The notes under the pieces are model-generated. The model had not been told where the DNA came from. It saw nothing but the letters and a program-made list of their open reading frames with translations, and did no database searches. Below, in pieces: positions 23,248 through 33,000 of a stretch of DNA of 64,000 nt (position 1 is the stretch's first letter; each line of letters begins with the position of its first letter). This DNA comes from Eublepharis macularius (Eukaryota > Chordata > Lepidosauria > Squamata > Eublepharidae): NCBI RefSeq assembly GCF_028583425.1, contig NC_072791.1, positions 17,565,868 to 17,629,867 on the forward strand, given 5' to 3'. A program made the position numbers and the translations under genes.

Positions 23248-23449
23248 AACATACCATTTCTCCAGAGAACCAGCTTGAGGGACGGATTACAAAGTAAAGC
23301 CTGATAAAAACGGTATATAATGGTTAATGTTTAACTAGCTTGAGCTTTCCTTTGCCCATCTTGCAAACAAGAGATTGCACAACAAACGCGAGCTTTGCAG
23401 TTTAGGTGTCACTTTTTTTTCGGGTAGGAAAAAAAAATTGGGTTTTGTC

Positions 23450-23880
23450 TAGGGTTGCTCCTTCCCCCCTTCCTGGCACAGCAGTTGCGCTCTAACAGCT
23501 GCCTAGGAAGTAGAAAGGCGGCAGGCGCCATCAAGCAAAGGGAAAAGTTTGGCCTGCGAAAGGCAGGAGAGCCACGCCCCTTTCGAACTTGGCATACTTT
23601 GATCCAGCTTCCGGTTGGAAATTTACAAGAGCCGAGCGCTTTAACGCGCCGCAGGGGAGACCGGCCTTGGGAAGCGACGTTGCCCGTCCGCGCCGCCCTG
23701 TTCCCAAAGCAGAGGCGCCGCATTCCTCATTGCCAGATTTGGGCCAGTCCGTTTACATCCATTCATCCCGGGAAAGGGGGGGGGTGGACACGGGTGCGTG
23801 CCTTGCAAGTATGAAGTGACTCATGAGAGTGACTCATGTCCCCTCCGTCTTTGTCGCCATTTAAATCAGCTGCCGCTAGA
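23450..23880. promoter_or_regulatory. CpG-rich block upstream of the SERTA gene promoter
   Basis: CpG density rises sharply here (for example 'cgacgttgcccgtccgcgcc' near 23660-23690) after AT-rich sequence. It lies about 1.3 kb before the main promoter island and ends in a pair of AP-1 sites. It could be an enhancer, an alternative first exon or a promoter for an unseen transcript. No coding frame is convincing. Confidence 0.45.
23817..23836 (+). promoter_or_regulatory. Two AP-1 (TRE) sites, 13 bp apart
   Basis: TGACTCA occurs at 23817-23823 and again at 23830-23836, each inside the extended form AGTGACTCATG. Two perfect consensus sites start-to-start 13 bp apart within a CpG-rich block are unlikely by chance and suggest Jun/Fos-responsive control. 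Confidence 0.55.
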
Positions 23881-23887
23881 GCAAGAA

Positions 23888-24056
23888 GAGGGACTTGCCA
23901 ACTCTGGATTGGGAAATTCCTGGAGCCTGGGGAGTGACCTCAGCGGGGTATAACGCCACAGAGTCCACCCTCCAAAACTGCCTTTTTCTGCAGGGGAACT
24001 GCTCTCTGCGTAATTCATGGCCATCTCTAGGTCCCACCTGGAGATCGGCAAACCTA
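23888..24056. mobile_element. hAT MITE (TAGGGTTGCC family), degenerate copy 4
   Basis: Collinear with copies 1-3 ('gggaaattcctggag', 'ggggtataa', 'agagtccaccctcc', 'ggggaactg') but with internal losses and worn ends. No target duplication is visible. Confidence 0.7.
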
Positions 24057-24432
24057 GCAAAAGACTTCATTTGCATCCGCTCAGCCTCTCGCTTTACAGC
24101 CCCAAGGAGCCCCCATGCTTCCAAATGTCAGCGCAGTGCCCGTTCGGGGTAGGAGGCTGGCTTGTGCACACGTTGCACGCGACGTTTGAAAGGGGAAAAA
24201 AACGCGGCGGGAGCGCGCAAATCTGCACGGCCACTTCTACAACGACCTGGATGCAATCCTTGCGCAATCCCTTCTGAAATCAGCAGGGATTTTTATAGTA
24301 TGCGAAAACGCCGGGGATCGGGGTCTTAAAATGCGGTCATGTGCAGTTACATGGAACTAACCGCGCACCCAAAATTAAACGAGGGGGGGTGCCTACGGTT
24401 GCTCATCTCGTGGAGGTTTTATTCCCAGAAAA

Positions 24433-24605
24433 ATCTGCACGAGACTCGATGTGACCCTAATGTTTGCTTCTAAGTAAAACCTACACAAGGCTCGATGGAA
24501 CCCTGTTTGCTTGCTTCTGAGTAAAACCTGCAAAAGGCCCGATGCAACTCTAAACAGACCGTATGTTTGCTTGAAACAAACCTGCATGAGACTCGATGCA
24601 ACCCT
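24433..24605. repeat. Short tandem array, unit 46-54 bp, four copies
   Basis: CTCGATG-type cores at 24445, 24491, 24538 and 24592 are each followed by 'aaccc' and 'gtttgcttctgagtaaaacc' variants. The array sits immediately upstream of the CpG-island promoter. Confidence 0.75.
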
Positions 24606-24779
24606 AAAGGGACCTTTAATCTAATTTTGGGCAACCTTATTTAGAGTTTTCTTACGCATCATCTCCCCACCACTGCGCAGAAAACCGAGCCGCTCGACTC
24701 ATGAAGCAGCCCGACCGCTCTTCTCTCGCAAGACCCATTCCGAGCAAAGGAAAAAAAAAAGAGGAGGGGGAGGAGGAAG

Positions 24780-25000
24780 TAGAGGATCAGCCTCTCATTG
24801 GACCTCAGCCCGGGAATGCCTCGCCCCCTTTTTGCCCGGGGCCTCTTTCCTATTGGAGAGCGGGACGAAGCGGTGCCCGCGAGCGAGGGAACCAGTAAGA
24901 AATCGGTTGCTGGGCAGGGTGAGGCGGGGCTGACCAATGGCGAGTAGCGCCTGAAGGGGGAGGGCTAGAAGAGGCCTGCGCGCGCGCGCGCGCGCTCGAC
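24780..25000 (+). promoter_or_regulatory. CpG-island core promoter of the second SERTA gene
   Basis: TATA-less and GC-rich. Three CCAAT boxes are visible: ATTGG at 24797-24801 and 24852-24856 (reverse) and CCAAT at 24934-24938 (forward), spaced 55 and 82 bases, a pattern often bound by NF-Y in cell-cycle gene promoters. A GC box (GAGGCGGGGC) is at 24921-24930, and an 18-bp GC alternation at 24978-24995. Transcription probably starts near or after 25000. Direction is inferred from the splice donor at 25374. Confidence 0.7.
24978..24995. repeat. (GC)9 dinucleotide run
   Basis: Uninterrupted alternating G and C over 18 bases next to the likely start site; such tracts can adopt Z-DNA behind a moving polymerase. 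Confidence 0.9.
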
Positions 25001-25373
25001 TAGCCCCGCCCCAGCCTGTGGCAATCGCTGCGCGTGCAGGAGGGGGCGGGGGAGGAGCGGCGGCTCCTGTTGTCGTCGCCGGGATCCGGCGGCGGTGGAT
25101 GGGTGGGTGGGCGGTGCTCGCTCGCTCGGCGCTCCTCGCTCGCTCACGCTCTCGGGTTGACTCGCTGCCGCCTCCGTCCTCCCTCCCACTCCTTCCCTCC
25201 TCCGCAGCGCGCAGACAGTTGTCTGTCCCAGCCCCTCCGACGGGAGCCTGGCTGGCGTTGGGAGCCAGCGCCGCGCAGCCCTGCCAGGGAGAGTGGCCAG
25301 GCGAAGGGGGCCGGTGGCGCGGACGGCGGTGGCGGGCTCCTCGTCTCCCCCTCGCGCTGGAACTCCCGGGCAG
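25000..25373 (+). other. Non-coding first exon of the second SERTA gene
   Basis: A GC-rich exon candidate ends in CAG at 25371-25373 followed by a consensus donor GTGAGT at 25374. SERTA family genes typically have a non-coding first exon and a single coding exon, and the next compatible coding exon on this strand is at 52591. The open frames across it start with non-ATG codons or run through the donor and are not believed. The start is approximate. Confidence 0.6.
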
Positions 25374-25559
25374 GTGAGTGAGCTCCGGCCGAGGGGAAGG
25401 GACGAAGACGAGGCAGAGCGGGCAGGAGGTCGCGGAGGGGAGAAGCCCGCCGCGGCAGACGAGGGGCTTGCGGGGGAGGCCGGATGAGGGGCGCCGTTCG
25501 GCCGAGGACCGGGGAAGACCCGGTGTGGGGCGAGGCGAGGGGAATCTGAGGGGCTCTGG

Positions 25560-28500
25560 AAGAAAGTGTGGGGTAGGAGAGGGGCTTTGAGGGGAATGAG
25601 TCGGGTCGAACAGCGAGCAGGTCTGAGGGGGATCTGTGGGGAGAAAGGGCGAAGGTCTCTAAGGGGCTTGAGGGGAATGTGGGGGAGGGCGAGGGTCTCT
25701 GAGGAGAATCTGCGAGGGGCTCTAAAGGAAATGAGTGGGGAGGACGGGCAAGGGTCTCTGAGGGGAATCTGTGATTCTGAGGGGCTTTAGGGGGAAAGTG
25801 TGGGATGGGTGAAGGGCTTGGAGGGAATGTCAGGAGGAAGTGCGAGGGGTTCTGAGGGGAATCTGTGGGGAGACATGGCGAAGGTCTGTAAGGGGCTCTG
25901 AGGTGAATGTGGGGGGAGGCCGAGAGTCTCTGAAGGCCTCTAAGGGAAATGTGGGGAGGATGGGCAAGGGTCTCTGAGGGGCTTTAGGGGGAAAGCGTGG
26001 GGTGAGTGAGGGGCTATGTGGGAATCTAGAGGAAATGTGTCAGAAGGAAGTGCGGGGGGTTCTGTGAGGAGACATAGCGAAGGTCTCTTAAGGGGCTCTG
26101 AGGTGAATGTGGGGGGAGGGCGAGGGGCTCTCAGGAGAATCTGGGAGGGGCTCTAAAGGAAATGAGGCCGGGCAAGAGTCTCTAAGGGGAATCTGTGATT
26201 CTGAGGGGCTTTAGGGGGAAAGTGGGTGAGTGAGGGGCTATGAAGGAATCTGAAGAAAATGTGTCAGGCGGAAGTGCGAGGGGTTCTGAGGAGAGTGGGA
26301 AAACATTGCAAAGGTCTGTAAGGGGCTCTGAGGTGAATGCGGGGGGAGGGTGAGAGTCCTTGAGGCGAATCTAACGGGCTCGAAGGGAAATGTGGGGAGG
26401 ATGGGCAAGGGTCTCTGAGGGGCTTTAGGGGGAAAGCGTGGGGTGAGCGAGGGGCTATGTGGGAATCTAGAGGAAATGTGTCAGAAGGAAGTGCAAGGGG
26501 TTCTGTGAGGAGACATAGCGAAGGTCTCTTAAGGGGCTCTGAGGTGAATGTGGGGGGAGGGCGAGGGGCTCTCAGGAGAATCTGGGAGGGGCTCTAAAGG
26601 AAATGAGGCCGGGCAAGAGTCTCTAAGGGGAATCTGTGATTCTGAGGGGCTTTAGGGGGAAAGTGGGTGAGTGAGGGGCTATGAAGGAATCTGAAGAAAA
26701 TGTGTCAGGCGGAAGTGCGAGGGGTTCTGAGGAGAGTGGGGAAACATTGCAAAGGTCTGTAAGGGGCTCTGAGGTGAATGCGGGGGGAGGGTGAGAGTCC
26801 TTGAGGCGAATCTAACGGGCTCGAAGGGAAATGTGGGGAGGATGGGCAAGGGTCTCTGAGGGGCTTTAGGGGGAAAGCGTGGGGTGAGTGAGGGGCTATG
26901 TGGGAATCTAGAGGAAATGTGTCAGAAGGAAGTGCAAGGGGTTCTGTGAGGAGACATAGCGAAGGTCTCTTAAGGGGCTCTGAGGTGAATGTGGGGGGAG
27001 GGCGAGGGGCTCTCAGGAGAATCTGGGAGGGGCTCTAAAGGAAATGAGGCCGGGCAAGAGTCTCTAAGGGGAATCTGTGATTCTGAGGGGCTTTAGGGGG
27101 AAAGTGGGTGAGTGAGGGGCTATGAAGGAATCTGAAGAAAATGTGTCAGGCGGAAGTGCGAGGGGTTCTGAGGAGAGTGGGGAAACATTGCAAAGGTCTG
27201 TAAGGGGCTCTGAGGTGAATGCGGGGGGAGGGTGAGAGTCCTTGAGGCGAATCTAACGGGCTCGAAGGGAAATGTGGGGAGGATGGGCAAGGGTCTCTGA
27301 GGGGCTTTAGGGGGAAAGCGTGGGGTGAGCGAGGGGCTATGTGGGAATCTAGAGGAAATGTGTCAGAAGGAAGTGCAAGGGGTTCTGTGAGGAGACATAG
27401 CGAAGGTCTCTTAAGGGGCTCTGAGGTGAATGTGGGGGGAGGGCGAGGGGCTCTCAGGAGAATCTGGGAGGGGCTCTAAAGGAAATGAGGCCGGGCAAGA
27501 GTCTCTAAGGGGAATCTGTGATTCTGAGGGGCTTTAGGGGGAAAGTGGGTGAGTGAGGGGCTATGAAGGAATCTGAAGAAAATGTGTCAGGCGGAAGTGC
27601 GAGGGGTTCTGAGGAGAGTGGGGAAACATTGCAAAGGTCTGTAAGGGGCTCTGAGGTGAATGCGGGGGGAGGGTGAGAGTCCTTGAGGCGAATCTAACGG
27701 GCTCGAAGGGAAATGTGGGGAGGACGGGCAAGGGTCTCTGAGGGGCTTTAGGGGGAAAGTGTGGGGTGAGTGAGGTGCTATGTGGGAATCTAGAGGGAAT
27801 GTGTCAAGAGGAAGTGTGAGGGGTTCTGTGGGGAGACATAGTGAAGGTCTCTAAGGGGCTCTGAGGTGAATGTGGGGGGAGGGCAAGAATCCCTGAGGCG
27901 AATCTAAGGGGCTCGAAGGGAAATGTGGGGAGGATGGGCAAGGGTCTCTGAGGGGAATGGGTTGGGTGGGACAGCAAGGAATTCTGAGGAGAATGTGTGG
28001 GTAGAAAGGGCAAAGGTATTTAAGAGGCTCTGAGGAGAATGGGGGGAGGGCGAGGGTTGCTGAGGTGAATCTGCGAGGGGCTTTCACGTGAATATTGGGG
28101 GGGCGAAGTTCTCTGAGGGGAATGTGTGCAGAGGAAGTGCAAGCGTATCTTAGGAGAATCTAAGGTGAATGTGTGGGAAGGAAGGGTGAGGGTCTCTTGG
28201 GGAATATTTGTGGGGGAAAGGTGAGGGGCTCTAAGGAGAGTGTTTGGGGAGGAAGGTGAAGGGCGCTAAGGAGAGTTTCTAAGGGGCTCTGAAGGGAATG
28301 TCCAGGGAGGATGAGCAAGATTCTCTGGGGGGAATGTGTAGGGAGAAAGGGCAAGTGTCTCTGAAGGTATCTGAGGGCCTATGAAGAATGTGGAGGGCAG
28401 AGTGAGGGTCTCTGGGGAAGCTGACGGTTTCTGAGGTTAGTGTTTGTGAGGGAAAGATGAGGGGAGTCTGTGGGGCTCTGAGTTGAATGTGTGGGGGAAG

Positions 28501-28560
28501 GGGCTCTGAGGTGAATGTGTGCGTCTCTGAGGGGAATTTGTAGGCAATGGCGGGAGAATA
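25560..28560 (+). repeat. G-rich nested minisatellite, about 3 kb
   Basis: Degenerate monomers of about 25-40 bases built on 'aggggctctgaggggaat' and 'gtgtggggaggaagggcgag' variants repeat throughout. The plus (non-template) strand is extremely G-rich and almost free of C, with dozens of GGGG runs. Open frames on either strand are a by-product of the repeat. Confidence 0.95.
26040..27803 (+). repeat. Four near-identical 441-bp higher-order units
   Basis: The phrase TCAGAAGGAAGTGC begins at 26040, 26481, 26922 and 27363, an exact 441-base step, and a diverged form begins the next block at 27804. Only a handful of substitutions distinguish the units. Inside each unit a related half-unit starts about 226 bases in ('tcaggcggaagtgc', 26266), so the organisation is monomer, about 220-bp half, 441-bp unit. 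Confidence 0.95.
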
Positions 28561-29729
28561 GAAGCTGGCCATTTGGGTCTTTATGTGTGGTGACGAGGCC
28601 ATCTTAGAGGTGCCTGAATGGGATTGCGGATAAGAACAGGGTGAGGGGGGCATGGCTGGTCATGGTGCTGTTCAGAATGGAGTATATGGCAGTAAGGTGT
28701 CGCAAGTGCCTGTCTGGAGCTTTTTGTGGGGTGGAGTGGGTTAATGTGAGGGGCTCTGGGGGTGGGGTGGTGGGGTGGCGGTGTAGGTCAGTGTGGGGGT
28801 CTGTGAGGTTTAATATGGGGAGGTGGATTATCATTTATTTATTAAAATATTTATACCCTGTTTTTCCTTTGTGGCTCCAGGTGGCTTGCATTTTCAGTTT
28901 TTTAAAAAAATGTGTGTAGTATAGTTTTGGTTTTAAATTGGCTTGCGAATCTGTTTTTCTAATGGCCTGTTTTTAATTATCAGCTGCCTTGGTGGACCTG
29001 ACTAGAGAGAGAGGCAGGATATTTGTTTGGCAATTAAAGAAATATGAAATAAATCTCTATTTACAGAAAAGAAAAATGCTTGCAGCTTAAAACCCATCAA
29101 AAGTCCTCACAAATAAAATGGACTTACAGAAGCTTCTATGTATAGTGCACCCCTTCCCACTTCCTTAGAGAGCCTGGTCGCCTTCGGAGGGAGGTTATCC
29201 TATGGCAGGATATGATGGAAGAGGCTGAGAATTGTGGTGAATAAGGTGGGTGATGAGGTCTAGAAGCTGACTGCTAGGATTTTACAAGGTCTTTGGGTTG
29301 GCTGGGAGGGGGAAGGCTCTGGATCTGTCTGGTAATGAGAGTAGTAGGACTAGTACTGTGCCAGAATCTGTATTGGGGTCCATGAGTGAGAAGTAGCTTT
29401 GAGAGGTTAGTAGTTGACTGAGGCTTTCTTGGGGAGGTGGTGATCCTGGGCTTTGGTGGGCTCAGTGGGGCATTAGCAATACTGTGTGGGCATGGAATTA
29501 GAGGGGCAGCTGGCAGGAAATATGAGGATGGCTATATAAAACCCTTATAACTTGAATCGAATTTTGATAAGTGTCATATCACCGGAAGTAGATGGGGTCA
29601 AGATATAGGGGAGAAGGATATAGGTGGGGCGAGATTTCATCTGGTGGACGCAAACTGGTATTTGGGGATAGTGATTGTGTTACAGAAGCCGTGTGATAAC
29701 TAGAAGTGAGGGGTATTTGGCAAAGTTTC

Positions 29730-29935
29730 TTGTTCATTTATTTACTTTATTGCCCTTTTTCACCAGTGGGGGCCAAAAGCAGCTAACATTGTTCCTCCAT
29801 TTTATTTTCAGACAACCCTGTGAAGTAGGTTAGGCAAGCTTCTGTTCTAAATTAGGGATTTTAACCTGGGTCTCCCAAATCCTATTAGGATTCCAAATCC
29901 TACACTGCACTGAGCAGTGAGGTACACATTTGTGA
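29730..29935 (-). mobile_element. tRNA-derived SINE, subfamily B, reverse orientation, worn
   Basis: Tail 'catttatttactttattgcc' at left, 'cctccattttattttcagac' and 'aaccctgtgaagtaggttag' core, and the head-side phrase 'acctgggtctcccaaatcct'. The head is degraded. Confidence 0.7.
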
Positions 29936-29956
29936 ATGAGGTACTCTAAAGGCTGT

Positions 29957-30085
29957 AGTTTCAGTCTGTAGCCATGTTTGTCCATAGTAGTAGAATGTAA
30001 TTTGAATCCTTTAACATCTTAAAGATAAACAAAAATTTTCCAGGATACGTATAGACTTTTTTGAGTCAAAGTTCACTTTATTGGA
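29957..30085. repeat. Half copy of the fold-back dispersed repeat
   Basis: Carries the outer signature 'tagccatgtttgtccatag', 'tagtagaatg' and the inner 'ttgagtcaaagttcactt', but the mirror arm is missing. Confidence 0.5.
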
Positions 30086-33000
30086 TGTGAAAGGTATTTA
30101 ATGAAGTGAGTTTTGATTTTCTTAAGGATGTAAGAGACTGAATGAAGCAAGTGATCTGGGGAAGGGATAGTAACAGCTGACTGGCTAAGTAGGAGGAACT
30201 TAACTTGTGGGAGGTAAATGGGTTAGAAGTTCAGAAGTGGTAGCTGGGTATTGTGTGGCTGATCAGAGGTTCTGAGTTGGGATGGTGTATATGGTTATGT
30301 ATGAATGCCACAGTTGTGTATGGAGAAAGGAGGCATTTAGTGGGTGCTGGCTGAAAATAAATAGTTGATACTGAATGACAGTTAGCTTGGAGCAAAATTT
30401 TGGCAGGAAAAGCTTTGTCACATACACCATGAATAGGGCAAGAGTACTTTTGAGTGAGTTAGATTCTCTAGGTGGCTTATGATGGGTATTTACAAGGTCT
30501 AGGAAGGAATCGAAGAGATGCCAGTTCCTGGGGAGAGCAGGAAGTAGACTGGAGGTGTAACTAGTTGGTAGGAAAACAGGTGTTGATATGGATATTTCGC
30601 AGGAGGGTAGTAGCCCTGGGAGTGGTATTAGTGAGTGTTTGAGGCCACGGGGAATGGATAGTCTGGAGTGGAAAGTGGGAATGTAAACTGCATCTGAGAA
30701 TTAGTAACTGCAGAGTAAAAGCAAAAAAAAAAAGCTGGGAGTGACTTAACTGGGCATGGTGAGATACAGAACTGGAAATTCTAGGTGTCTGGCCAGCTGG
30801 GCACCCAGGAATTCTTAATATATTTACAATTCTGGTGAGTTGATTACATAAGCATCAAATGCTCTTTAGTTATAAGAGGCTGGTTAAGGGAAGAGAATAG
30901 AGCTGGGGTTTGGAGTGGAAAATCAAAAATATGGGTGCAGAGAAGGAGGTAAAAAAGTGGTTATCTTTGGAAAGGATATATAACACTTGTTGCTGCTCAC
31001 GAGAGACCTCCCCCCCCCTTTTTTTTTTACAATATAGTTTAAGGTAGGAGCTAGATACAGAGTGAGTAAGTGAAGATGCTCTGTGAGGGAAAAGAGATGA
31101 GGGAACTACAAACAGAGCCTTGATGTACTTAGAACAGAGGTATAGAACTGTAATTAAACCTGAAATTAAAAAGATTGCCTGTGTATGAGGAGACTTGGAA
31201 AGAGCATCATTTGGAAGAACCTGGAAGATAAAAAGTCTGGATATGCTGTTTGTGTGTGTGTGAGAGAGAAATGCTCTCGTGGGTATAAAAAGGAACAGGC
31301 TAGCTCAGATTTAAGATTAAGAGAATGGTATTGAGAAAGTGGTGGTATGGGCTTAGGTACCTCAGGACACAACATGAGACCTGGGTAACTGGGAGGTGGC
31401 TATCGACTGGACAGGCCCAGCTTCTGTCAAAACTGATATTCATATGCTATATGAGGTGGTTTAAATATACTTAGGGACTAGGATGAAACTTGATTTGTTA
31501 AAGTGCTAGATGGAAGTTTGCGGGAGAAACTGTCAACAGTGAGTTTAGGAAAAATGTGGTTTCATTCAGGTGCATGAGAGGAATCTGAGTCTTTGGAAAT
31601 GCTGTTTGGAAACCTGGAGTAAAATGGGTTGAAGTTGTCTATTCTGTTACAAATAACTGCTTAAAGGAGGAGAGAGAGGAGTAATTTCTCCCTATCCAAA
31701 GCAAAAATGTTATTGCAGGCTTCTGTCTTACTACTGTGGGAGGTGTGCAGGCAGCAGCTTCCAGGAAGTTCTGTTTGGTCTCTCTTTGTGCAGGCTGTAT
31801 GGAAGCTGACTCCCTTGTGTTTTACTCTTATAGGAAGCAAAATGCAGAGGGAGGAGAATATCTCTCTGCTCTGGTACCTTGTTTCACAATTTATGAACAC
31901 TTAGCTGCATTAAAGCTCCTTTTAAGAGAATACATTAATTGCAGCGAACACTGAAGTGCTTTGTATCGTGTGTGTCAGGACTTCTGAGTTTCCTCTAAAG
32001 AGCTAGGCTTTGATCTGATCTTAATGATTTATAGCTATCACCAGCACGGTGGTGGTAGACATGAAAAGTAATTTCTGTCACAAAAGTACTGACTTTTATA
32101 AGGCTGGATTTGAATATTTTATTTCTGAAATTTATCCAGAACATGCACACATGGTGGTTTATATTTAAATACAAATAACATTAAATCTGATAAAAGCAGC
32201 AGCAGGAATAAAATCAGTCATCTTTGCCTACGTGCTCCCACTGTGCAATGAACAAAACTTCTGGGTCAGCAGCATGTGCCTTGTAGGGTATTTATTACTA
32301 TTTTCCTACTTGAGAACTTTGGTCTTGTATAGAGAAGTTTGCTTGAGTTAAGTTACTGTAAATGATCTGCTGTCAGGTTTTTCTAAAAACGAGGTACAAG
32401 CTGGTCAGCAAATAATCCCCCCCTTCTCTTCCATCTTCTGTGGTGTCTTTATGTGAGGGCACCTGCTTTTCTAGTCGTCTTTAGAAATGCTCCAGGGACC
32501 AGTACTCTCTTGTTACAACATATGTCCATTTGATCTGTTGTGCTGCTCTGCTTAGGGGAATTCTGTGTCGTCTAGGATAGAAGAAGGAGAAACTGGTCTG
32601 AGATGGGGAGAATCCTCTGATGGAAGGACGTCTGAAAAACTGAAAGCAACTAAAGGGTTGGAGATCCAGGAACAAAGAAGGGGGTCAAGTGATTTTAGCA
32701 AGGGTTAAATGCTGAAGTTGAGGAAGGAGGTTTGGGTGCAGACCCTACTTCAAAGCTGGAGGAGCTTCAGATAACCCTGTCTTGTAGGCTTTGAAGTGAC
32801 TAGATTTCAATGGGGAATTCTATTGTTAGCCTGATTTGATGCAGAGTTTAAGATCTGCACTGGGACTGGATCAAGAGGGCAGGCTATTGGTTCCTGTTGG
32901 TCTGTTTGAATTTTAGGAGAGTGCATAAAGATGCATACTTGGCATGTAGAAGTCCAAATAAGAACATGCTCAGTGGGATGATAGAGGACATCAGGATAAT

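Noticed and set aside
25018-25377. 119-codon frame across the CpG island as a coding first exon
   Set aside because: It starts with GTG, runs through the consensus donor at 25374, and is low-complexity Gly/Ala/Ser/Arg as expected from GC-rich DNA.
27804-28653. Proline/serine/histidine-rich minus-strand frames of 60-124 codons
   Set aside because: Produced by the C-rich complement of the minisatellite; the repeat period, not selection, keeps them open.
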